Source: JADCRZ01 sp965200945
GTDB lineage: Bacteria; Bacteroidota; Bacteroidia; Chitinophagales; Chitinophagaceae
DNA length: 64,000 bases
Direction of reading: 5' to 3'
Assembly: GCA_965200945.1 (NCBI GenBank)
Contig: OZ241749.1
Coordinates: 1,054,001-1,118,000 of the forward strand
A program made the position numbers and the translations under genes. Below the pieces are notes generated by a model that saw only the letters and a program-made list of their open reading frames with translations, searched no databases and was not told the DNA's origin. Numbering within the stretch: the first letter of the stretch is position 1; each line of letters opens with the position of its first letter. Below are positions 47,406-53,841 of this stretch, piece by piece.

Positions 47406-47435
47406 AAATATAACGCAGCCATTTAACTGCGCAAA
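47405..47435 (-). promoter_or_regulatory. arsR operon promoter
   Basis: On the minus strand TTTG (47435-47432) is followed after 19 bases by TATATTTG (47412-47405), a textbook Bacteroidota promoter. The leader before the arsR ATG is very short. Confidence 0.82.
47415..47430 (-). promoter_or_regulatory. ArsR operator copy 2
   Basis: GCAGCCATTTAACTGC fills the spacer between the -33 and -7 elements. Together with copy 1 it brackets the -7 box, so a regulator bound to both would block the promoter. Confidence 0.7.
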
Positions 47436-48171
47436 TTTATTTCACTTTAAGTCTCAAATATTTTGTCTGATAAGATGGATGGAAGATTCATCGTGCAGCG
47501 AGGTACCTCTCCAAGGGTAGTGTTGACCACTTACATTCACGGAAGGAAGTCCGCTGTTGGTTTCATATTTTATGCTGGTGAGATCAGTCAGATTGGATTG
47601 GTTGACAGGATTGAAAAGTCATGAACTAAAAAACGCTATAACCCATACGATTTATAGCGTTTTAGAGATTTGATACTGTAAGAGGTGGAACTGGAGGCTC
47701 CGCTCCCCTATTCCATAAAGCTTCTTATATCAAAGCATTATATGCCACGATCTTCGGGAGGTCTCTGATTGGACTCTTCAAAAATAAACTTGTAAGCGCA
47801 ATAAATCTAAGAGCTGTTACGAATTTAATGAAGATTGTGTAAAAAAAGCGTTTGATTAAGTTGAGCTTTCCAAAAATGCGGACTATTCTAAAGTACTGTC
47901 AGGGTTCGTAATAATCTCCTTCACATTTGTGGACCAGCATAGAGTATAAAATATTCATTTTACAAACCGGCAATGTATAAGAAAGTAAATAACCAAACAA
48001 CTATTTGTACCACTCCGAATGTGGAAAGCAGGAAATATACCTCCAGGAACCTATTTATGATTGAGGCAGAAAAACTATAGTCGACTGATATTTATACATA
48101 TGTTAATGAATTATGTCGAATGTACTTTTTTGCGATTGAATATTACCATTTCATTCGGTACTACATCCTGC
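47436..48171. other. A+T-rich non-coding region at the border of the accessory segment
   Basis: About 740 bases hold no convincing gene. Apart from the stem-loop at 47630-47663 nothing specific was recognised. A short stretch (47681-47710) looks vaguely like the 3' end of a structured RNA gene but does not fold convincingly. Base composition changes here from the G/C-rich chromosome to a more A/T-rich segment. Confidence 0.4.
47630..47663. terminator. Perfect 12-bp stem-loop
   Basis: AAAACGCTATAA (47630-47641) pairs exactly with TTATAGCGTTTT (47652-47663) around a 10-base loop. A-rich and T-rich arms would allow termination in both directions. No gene ends immediately beside it, so it may belong to a lost gene or a mobile-element border. 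Confidence 0.5.
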
Positions 48172-50043
48172 TTAGTTGTCGGTTCCAGCCCACTCATTGT
48201 CCTTCATATTGGCATCCATGAATATTCCGCCGTCGAGTTTCAGCGACTTCACCGTTTTATGGGTTTTGATATAGACAGAAGTCTGCTTTTGATCCTTCTT
48301 CCAGACAACCGGGGTCTGATGAAACGTCCCGGTCGAACCATCTTCAAATGTAGCGATCACGTTGAAAGGAACTGCGAAGCCGCCGATATTTCTAACATCC
48401 AGCGTATACCCTTTTGAAGACTTATTGGCCTTTGTCAACGCCAGATCGATATAGCTTGGGGTATAGAACCAGTTGTAAAAGAACCAGATCAAGTCCTTTC
48501 CAGAACCCTTTTCCATCGAATAAAAATAATCCCATGGGATAGGATGTTTTCCATTCCAGTTGCTCATAAAGTTGAGTAAGGCTTTTTTGAATAGCTTGTC
48601 TCCAAGCATATCCTTTAAAGCGAGATAACTCAGCGAGGGCTTACCATACGCATTGTTGCCGGCACCGACTGTCACATCAGGGCTGGGAGTGATGATCGGC
48701 TGCTCCTTATTGTGCGCACCATGGATCCACCTGTTGACGCGAAACTGCTTATAAAAATTATCGGCTGCTTCCTGTCCCTTCTCCGTAATCCCGATCAGGT
48801 ATTCAAAGGTAGTCGCCCAGCCCTCATCCATAAAAGCATAATAGCTTTCATTGGTTCCCATATAGAATGGGAAATACGTGTGCGCCTGTTCATGATCCTG
48901 TACCAGCTCTGCAAATCCCAGATCTTTTTCATGGCTATCATTGATCATCATTGGATATTCCATATCGGCAAATCCCTGGAAGGAGTTGGACTTCGGATAA
49001 GGATAAGGTACTCCCGGCCAGTTGTTCGAGAACCACGCCAATGAATTCCTGCCGAACTCGACCGAATGGTGGAAATCATCGCTAGAATCAGCGAATGCGC
49101 TCTGCATGCTTGTTCGACGTTGCGTTCTATTATCCACTACAACGCTTGCCGCATCCCAGTCATATTGATTGCTTATTCCAATGGCGAGATCGCTCACATT
49201 GTTTGCTGTCCATTTCCAGGTGTTGGTGGCGTTCTGCTTAGTTACACCCTTAGCGGTCAATTCCTGGGCGGTAGCAATATGTATAACGGAGTCGCTTGTC
49301 AATGAACGCTGCAGCCGATCGGCAATAGCGGGTTGAAGCACTTCTCCAGGATTATTTAACATACCGGTTGCCCATACGATGTAATCTCCGGGAACGGTTA
49401 CCTTCAGTTCATAATCGTTGAAGTCATTATAGAACTCCAGTGAACCAAGATGGGGCTGCATGTCCCATCCTTTATAATCGTCATACACAGATATGCGCGG
49501 ATAAAAATAAGCAAGATAGAAAGTGGTTGAATCTATCACGCCTTCTCTCCCACGACGCCGTAATAAATTGTAATGCCATTTGATATCAAGGCTTACCGAA
49601 TCATGAGGAAGCAGCGGCCGTGACAGATCCACCAGTTGATTCGTAGAGCTGTCTGTTGCGTTGTCCCACGGCGCGTTGGCACCTCTGATAAGCATTTCGT
49701 CGATCTTGATGCCTGCGGAGGTATCTTCTGTCGCCCCTCTTCTTCCCCCAAGACGATGAACATTCATGATCAGCTTCATGTTCAGGCTTTTCAGGGTATC
49801 AGGACTATTATTTACATAAGTAATCTGCTCGATTCCCGTGATCGTATTATCAGGCGGCATAACGGTTAAGGCTATGTTGTAGCGGCCATGATTTTGCCAG
49901 TAATTTTTGCCTGGCTTGCCGTTGAGGGACCGGGTCCCGTTATCATAGGCTTTTTGAATTCCATCAGGGATGATGAGTGTTTGGGCGACACCCTGTAGAA
50001 GCCCCAGAATAAAAATGACAAAGACTGCGAATGATCTTTTCAT
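48172..50043 (-). CDS. M1-like zinc metallopeptidase (exported)
   Basis: The 623-residue protein has a signal peptide (MKRSFAVFVIFILGLLQGVAQ). The zinc motif is HEQAH (384-388) with the third ligand in MDEGWAT (Glu407), the HExxH-x18-E arrangement of gluzincin aminopeptidases. GFADMEYPMM (358-366) takes the place of the GAMEN substrate motif. Its N-terminal beta domain (about 55-260) fits the M1 fold. The residues around GAMEN differ, so the substrate preference may too. It is last before the IS5-family element, which sits 129 bases upstream of its start. Confidence 0.9.
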   Translation of the reverse strand: MKRSFAVFVIFILGLLQGVAQTLIIPDGIQKAYDNGTRSLNGKPGKNYWQNHGRYNIALTVMPPDNTITGIEQITYVNNSPDTLKSLNMKLIMNVHRLGGRRGATEDTSAGIKIDEMLIRGANAPWDNATDSSTNQLVDLSRPLLPHDSVSLDIKWHYNLLRRRGREGVIDSTTFYLAYFYPRISVYDDYKGWDMQPHLGSLEFYNDFNDYELKVTVPGDYIVWATGMLNNPGEVLQPAIADRLQRSLTSDSVIHIATAQELTAKGVTKQNATNTWKWTANNVSDLAIGISNQYDWDAASVVVDNRTQRRTSMQSAFADSSDDFHHSVEFGRNSLAWFSNNWPGVPYPYPKSNSFQGFADMEYPMMINDSHEKDLGFAELVQDHEQAHTYFPFYMGTNESYYAFMDEGWATTFEYLIGITEKGQEAADNFYKQFRVNRWIHGAHNKEQPIITPSPDVTVGAGNNAYGKPSLSYLALKDMLGDKLFKKALLNFMSNWNGKHPIPWDYFYSMEKGSGKDLIWFFYNWFYTPSYIDLALTKANKSSKGYTLDVRNIGGFAVPFNVIATFEDGSTGTFHQTPVVWKKDQKQTSVYIKTHKTVKSLKLDGGIFMDANMKDNEWAGTDN

Positions 50044-50172
50044 ATGTATTACAATTAAAACTGTTGTAAATTAACACATGTTTTTAATTCTTGCCTAACC
50101 CGTTGGTCTGATTTTAAGGAGGAGGTCAATCCCACTTCAGAATTGCGGCGGATAAATTTTTCATATTCATTT

Positions 50173-51240
50173 GGCTTTGTTGCATGAATAATTTTAAGCT
50201 GCTCTTACTTTGATGGACACAGGCATTCCTATACTTGCCATCTTGTTCAAGGCGTAACATCTGATGTTCACCTCCACTTTCTGTTGTTTTATGTCTCTGC
50301 TCGAAAGCTTTTCTCCAAACAGAGTCTTTAATCTAAACATGGTGCATTCCGCTATGCTGCGCCTGTGGTTTCCCATCTGCTTTTTCCAGCACTTACGGCC
50401 CGATTTCCTGATTCCTCTTATTGCTCTGTCGCGCGCTAGCGCTTTGCCTTTACTGTTTCCATGCTTTGTGATCCGCGCATTTTTACGAGGTGGAATCACC
50501 CCCTTTATCTTTCTTTTCTTCAATTGCTCATACACCTTCTTTTTGTCATAAGCACCATCCGCTGCCAGCTTCTTTACCTTGCCCTCCACACCATCCAGCA
50601 AGGTGCCCACCATAGCGGCATCATCAACACTGTTGGCGGTCATCGCACAGCTTTCTATCACTCCCGTACTTTCATCTACTGCCAGGTGAATCTTTCTCCA
50701 GGTGCGGTGTTTTGACCAGCCATGCTGTCTTACCTTCCATTCTCCTTCCCCATACACCTTTGCTCCCGTACTGTCCATGACAATATACTTGCTCCCCCTG
50801 TCAGTGCCTCTGACATCCACATGCAGTTTTTTATGCCTACGGTTTATCACACTGTAATCCGGTACTTTCACCTTCCAGCCCCTGAAGGTTACCAAAGATT
50901 CCAGAAACCCTTGTGTCTGCCGGTAACCAAGATGATATACCTCCCTGACGATACAAGCCATTTCAATGCAGGTGTGAGAGTACTGGTATTGAGCACCCCT
51001 TTGACTTTCTCCCTGGTAGTACCACTGGTTTTCCAGTTCTGCCGGCATCCATATGTGCAATGAGCCTCTCTGCTTTAGTGCTTGGTTATATTCTGGCCAG
51101 TTTGTAATTTTATACCGGCTACTTTTCGTGGCCTTTGGACGGTTTGTTTTTTGTTGCTTCACATCTCAAAATTCCGACCGTCCTTTTTATTTTCCATCTG
51201 CTCTACCGTTATTTCTTTGCTATATTCATGCAACAAAGCC
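50173..51240 (-). mobile_element. Complete IS5-family insertion sequence
   Basis: The 1068-bp element is bounded by perfect 18-bp inverted repeats (GGCTTTGTTGCATGAATA at 50173-50190 and its complement at 51223-51240) and contains one transposase gene. No target-site duplication is visible at the borders, which may mean an old insertion or recombination with another copy. A related truncated copy lies at 56355 in the same orientation. Confidence 0.92.
50194..51162 (-). CDS. IS5-family transposase
   Basis: The 322-residue protein has a DDE catalytic set: Asp in IVMDSTGAK, Asp in LAADGAYDK and Glu in RRSIAECTMF. A run of basic residues (PPRKNARITKHGNSKGKALARDRAIRGIRK) lies between the second Asp and the Glu, as in the IS5 group. 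The gene is intact, so the element may still be active. Confidence 0.93.
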   Translation of the reverse strand: MKQQKTNRPKATKSSRYKITNWPEYNQALKQRGSLHIWMPAELENQWYYQGESQRGAQYQYSHTCIEMACIVREVYHLGYRQTQGFLESLVTFRGWKVKVPDYSVINRRHKKLHVDVRGTDRGSKYIVMDSTGAKVYGEGEWKVRQHGWSKHRTWRKIHLAVDESTGVIESCAMTANSVDDAAMVGTLLDGVEGKVKKLAADGAYDKKKVYEQLKKRKIKGVIPPRKNARITKHGNSKGKALARDRAIRGIRKSGRKCWKKQMGNHRRSIAECTMFRLKTLFGEKLSSRDIKQQKVEVNIRCYALNKMASIGMPVSIKVRAA

Positions 51241-51672
51241 CTTCTTAGTTGTAATATTTAGCATTACCCGCTACTAACTGTTAGGAAAAACCATCCGCTT
51301 TATCATATAGTGAATTTTTCTTAAAATAGAAACCCCATTATTAGGATTGTTTCTAGTTCAAAAAGAATTAAGTTACATCATCGTTACAAGGATACAATAA
51401 CCCAATAATTTCTGAATCTACGTACTAAGTTTTTCTTATTTCTATTCTTGCTCTTGAGTTGTAGACAAACCAAAGTTTATTAACTAAATAGAGATTGCGA
51501 TTTTATGTATTTAGCCGATGTAAGACTGTCCTGCAGTATTGATTTAATGTTGTGAGGTTGTAAGTACAACTTAACCTTTATTATATATAAATAATTTATT
51601 GTTTCATTTTAGGGCAAAAATCATGTTTCTAAATTTCTATAGATCATATGGTCTACAGTTTATAAAGTCTTT
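51241..51672. other. A+T-rich intergenic region before the peptide cassette
   Basis: About 430 bases with strong A/T bias and no gene. The promoter of the first peptide unit must lie here; TAAATTTC at 51630-51637 is one base from TAnnTTTG but the nearest TTG is 28 bases upstream, so I do not assign it. Confidence 0.4.
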
Positions 51673-51676
51673 TTAA

Positions 51677-51736
51677 ATGAGGACGCCGAAAATCATTACT
51701 AGAGTAGGCAAAAAACAATTCAATTTCGAACAATGA
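51677..51736 (+). CDS. Leader ORF of peptide unit 1 (19 codons)
   Basis: MRTPKIITRVGKKQFNFEQ ends in TGA that overlaps the start of the peptide gene in an ATGA arrangement, so translation of the two is probably coupled. The same ORF is conserved in unit 2, with one silent change and one E-to-K change. The product is basic and has no signal peptide. It may be a regulatory leader or a functional micropeptide. Translation is predicted, not shown. Confidence 0.55.
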   Translation: MRTPKIITRVGKKQFNFEQ

Positions 51737-51897
51737 GAAACAAGCTCGCCTTGCTGATGCTTTCATTATTTCTAGGCATTTCTGCTGCCTTTGCATGCAG
51801 TCATGCGGAATGTGGAGCCGGAAGTGCTAAATGTTGCACAGATGTTTTCGGGGCTACTTACTATTCAAAGCCACCACCACCCGCATTTGCGCCGTAA
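51733..51897 (+). CDS. Cysteine-rich small secreted peptide, copy 1
   Basis: The 54-residue precursor has a signal peptide (MRNKLALLMLSLFLGISAAFA, cleavage likely before Cys22). The mature part would begin CSHAECGAGSAKCCTDVFGA and end with a proline run, PPPPAFAP. Cysteines at 22, 27, 34 and 35 could form two disulfides; alternatively Cys22 could be lipidated, although AFAC is a poor lipobox. No family was recognised. A MauE-type redox protein encoded downstream in the cassette is suited to disulfide chemistry. Confidence 0.8.
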   Translation: MRNKLALLMLSLFLGISAAFACSHAECGAGSAKCCTDVFGATYYSKPPPPAFAP

Positions 51898-51905
51898 TGT
51901 AAAGA

Positions 51906-51991
51906 GTGAAGTCGTGATGTGGCAAATATATAATGAAGCATACAACTCACATTAGAAGTCCATTCATTTATTTGTCGATTCGCGACTTCAC
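51906..51991 (+). other. Long-loop inverted repeat after peptide copy 1
   Basis: GTGAAGTCG (51906-51914) and CGACTTCAC (51983-51991) form a perfect 9-bp stem around a 68-base A/T-rich interval, followed by TTCTTATT. A similarly placed repeat with a different stem sequence follows copy 2. It may be a terminator, an mRNA-stabilising structure or part of a small RNA. Confidence 0.55.
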
Positions 51992-52071
51992 TTCTTATTA
52001 CGGGTCAAATCGTGTCTTTAGCTTTACTTCAGGTTACACGATCTGGGATTTCTAATTGCGATTGATGTTAA

Positions 52072-52131
52072 ATGAGGACGCCGAAAATCATTACCAGAGT
52101 AGGCAAAAAACAATTCAATTTCAAACAATGA
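52072..52131 (+). CDS. Leader ORF of peptide unit 2 (19 codons)
   Basis: MRTPKIITRVGKKQFNFKQ differs from the unit 1 product only at residue 18 (K for E). Its TGA overlaps the ATG of the second peptide gene. In this copy, but not in copy 1, the peptide frame is also open upstream, so the leader ORF is the feature common to both units. Confidence 0.55.
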   Translation: MRTPKIITRVGKKQFNFKQ

Positions 52132-52292
52132 GAAACAAGCTCGCCTTGCTGATGCTTTCATTATTTCTAGGCATTTCTGCTGCTTTTGCATGCAGTCATG
52201 CGGAATGTGGAGCCGGAAGTGCTAAATGTTGCACAGATGTTTATGGTGCTACTTACTATTCAAAGCCACCACCACCCGCATTTGCATCATAA
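52128..52292 (+). CDS. Cysteine-rich small secreted peptide, copy 2
   Basis: The 54-residue precursor equals copy 1 except Phe39 is replaced by Tyr (DVYGATYYSKPPPP) and the last residue is Ser instead of Pro. The signal peptide and all four cysteines are unchanged. An in-frame extension to 52056 exists but is broken by a stop in copy 1, so the start at 52128 is preferred. Confidence 0.8.
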   Translation: MRNKLALLMLSLFLGISAAFACSHAECGAGSAKCCTDVYGATYYSKPPPPAFAS

Positions 52293-52305
52293 AGTAAAGA
52301 GTGAT

Positions 52306-52377
52306 GTCGTAAGGCAGCAATCAGTATAATGAGTTTCCGAGAGTTTATTCAATAAATCCTGATTATGGCCTTACGAC
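52306..52377 (+). other. Long-loop inverted repeat after peptide copy 2
   Basis: GTCGTAAGGC (52306-52315) and GCCTTACGAC (52368-52377) form a perfect 10-bp stem around 52 bases and are followed by TTCTTTTCTTT. The stem differs in sequence from the one after copy 1 while keeping position and pairing, which argues for a selected structure. It lies just before the propeller-like gene and could attenuate read-through into it. Confidence 0.6.
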
Positions 52378-52400
52378 TTCTTTTCTTTAAAAATGTATCC

Positions 52401-53420
52401 ATGAAAAAAATAGTTTTGTTTACCCTGCCAATACTCGTTCTGGCGGTGTTTTATTTCAGTACTCAAAAAAGGAGCTTGCATAGCAAATTCAATAGAGTAA
52501 TAAGCAAAGGTCACAAAATCATGGCAGAAGACACTTTAGTATTGTCAAATGGGAGCACTGTTGATGGGATGTATCTTGACAATGATGATTTGTGGTTGAA
52601 TGAAAGATTCTTTCTAATGAAGATGGTAAACGGCAAAACGGAACTTCATACATTAGGCCTCAAATATAATAAGGACAATCCAATTGTTGATTTCTACGTT
52701 GAGAATGACAGTATTTATTTCTATCAGGCTAATACTCGAACGGTAAAGGTGGTTGATACAACTAATCGATTGTTACACGAGTATCAATTCGCTTTTCCAA
52801 TATCATATTTTATCAAGTCGCGTGGTAATTCATTCCTTTTTCAAGAAAACTTACTTGGAAATGGAACTGTTCAGGTTCACGCAAAAAATTATACAACTAA
52901 CAAAGAGATAGTTGATTCGAGTTCTTTTTCGAGGGAATTTGGATCAGGAATGAAATACTCGGGAAAATGGCTTGCATCCCAATCCATGTCAAATATCTTC
53001 TTTATTTCATTCTATGATAATGACATTTGTTGTTTTGACTATACTGGCCGCCGTAAGTACAAGTTGAAGACAATTGATTTCCAGAACCAAGATCTAAAAA
53101 TTATCAAAGAGGGTAATCGTTTCTATTTAAGTCCAGAGGCCAATGTCATGAGAACTGGCGCGTCGACGAGTGGAAAGAACTTGTTTATTTCCTCTTATGT
53201 GCGTGAAGAAAAGCAGCCTGAACAAGACTTCAATCAGAACCTAACCATTGATGTTTATAATATCGAAAATGGAAGTTATAAGTATAGTTTTTATCTTCCA
53301 AATTCATTTAATAAGAAGGCATCAGAATTCTCAGTATCCAACAACTCCGTTTTATATGCAATGTATGGGGACGCAATAGTTTCATACAATATAACAAACT
53401 TACTCAAAAATGAGAACTAA
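52401..53420 (+). CDS. Exported propeller-like protein of unknown function
   Basis: The ATG at 52401 is chosen because it starts an N-terminal membrane/export segment (MKKIVLFTLPILVLAVFYFS) and lies beyond the upstream inverted repeat; the frame opens at 52365. The 339-residue protein has repeated short beta segments (DSIYFYQANTRTVKVVDTTN, FFISFYDNDICCFDYTGRRK, LTIDVYNIENGSYKYSFYLP) that look like a six-bladed propeller, similar to Bacteroidota proteins found beside small peptide genes. It overlaps the next gene by 11 bases. Codon use is A/T-rich, unlike genes left of 47 kb. Confidence 0.65.
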   Translation: MKKIVLFTLPILVLAVFYFSTQKRSLHSKFNRVISKGHKIMAEDTLVLSNGSTVDGMYLDNDDLWLNERFFLMKMVNGKTELHTLGLKYNKDNPIVDFYVENDSIYFYQANTRTVKVVDTTNRLLHEYQFAFPISYFIKSRGNSFLFQENLLGNGTVQVHAKNYTTNKEIVDSSSFSREFGSGMKYSGKWLASQSMSNIFFISFYDNDICCFDYTGRRKYKLKTIDFQNQDLKIIKEGNRFYLSPEANVMRTGASTSGKNLFISSYVREEKQPEQDFNQNLTIDVYNIENGSYKYSFYLPNSFNKKASEFSVSNNSVLYAMYGDAIVSYNITNLLKNEN

Positions 53421-53841
53421 GGTCATATCAACAGTCAAATATCTGTTAGCAATTTTGTTTATATATGCAGGTGTTTATAAAATAGCTGACGTAAGCCAAT
53501 TCAAATCGCAAATATTTCAGTCGCCTTTAATTCCAGCAAATTTGGTCCCACTTATAGCCATTGGCTTGCCATTATTTGAAATTGCTCTTGGTTTATTACT
53601 AATCTTTAGCCAAAAATTGGAATATGCAATGTTATGTGTATCTTTTTGCTTGATGTTGTTTTTTAGTGTCTACTTAAGCATGCTCTTTACATTGTATTCT
53701 AAACCACCGTGTTCATGTGGCGGCATTTTAAGTGGCATGAGTTATCCGGTACACATTGTGTTCAATTTTGTGTTTACTCTTTTGACTGGTTTATCCTTAT
53801 ACCTTTATGAGAAGCAAAAAGCTGTTGTACCTGCTTTGTAG
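53410..53841 (+). CDS. MauE/DoxX-type redox-associated membrane protein
   Basis: The 143-residue protein has four membrane segments (about 8-26, 44-64, 70-92 and 112-132). The third loop contains PPCSCGG (Cys101, Cys103), the CxCGG motif of MauE and related DoxX-like proteins that partner with thiol-disulfide proteins. AGVYKIADVSQFKSQIFQSPLIP near the N-terminus is the usual entry motif of this family. Its start overlaps the end of the propeller gene and its end overlaps the next gene by 35 bases. Together with the cysteine-rich peptides it suggests disulfide formation during peptide export or use. Confidence 0.8.
   Translation: MRTKVISTVKYLLAILFIYAGVYKIADVSQFKSQIFQSPLIPANLVPLIAIGLPLFEIALGLLLIFSQKLEYAMLCVSFCLMLFFSVYLSMLFTLYSKPPCSCGGILSGMSYPVHIVFNFVFTLLTGLSLYLYEKQKAVVPAL

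Larger units (their letters stand above)
51673..52310 (+). repeat. Tandem duplication of a leader-ORF/peptide unit
   Basis: Segments 51673-51915 and 52068-52310 are near-identical direct repeats offset by exactly 395 bases. Each contains the 19-codon leader ORF and the 54-codon peptide gene. Only two differences occur in the leader ORF and about seven in the peptide gene. The sequences between and after the copies are unrelated except for analogous inverted repeats. Confidence 0.92.

Noticed and set aside
47681..47710. Possible 3' end of a tmRNA or tRNA gene as an attachment site
   Set aside because: Only a loose resemblance to the 3' end of such RNAs; no complete fold or duplicated partner was found.
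48061..48417. Plus-strand open frame overlapping the end of the M1-like peptidase gene
   Set aside because: Most of it is antisense to the peptidase gene and it lacks protein-like features.
52056..52127. N-terminal extension of peptide copy 2
   Set aside because: The equivalent frame in copy 1 has a stop codon, and the internal start gives a clean signal peptide in both copies.
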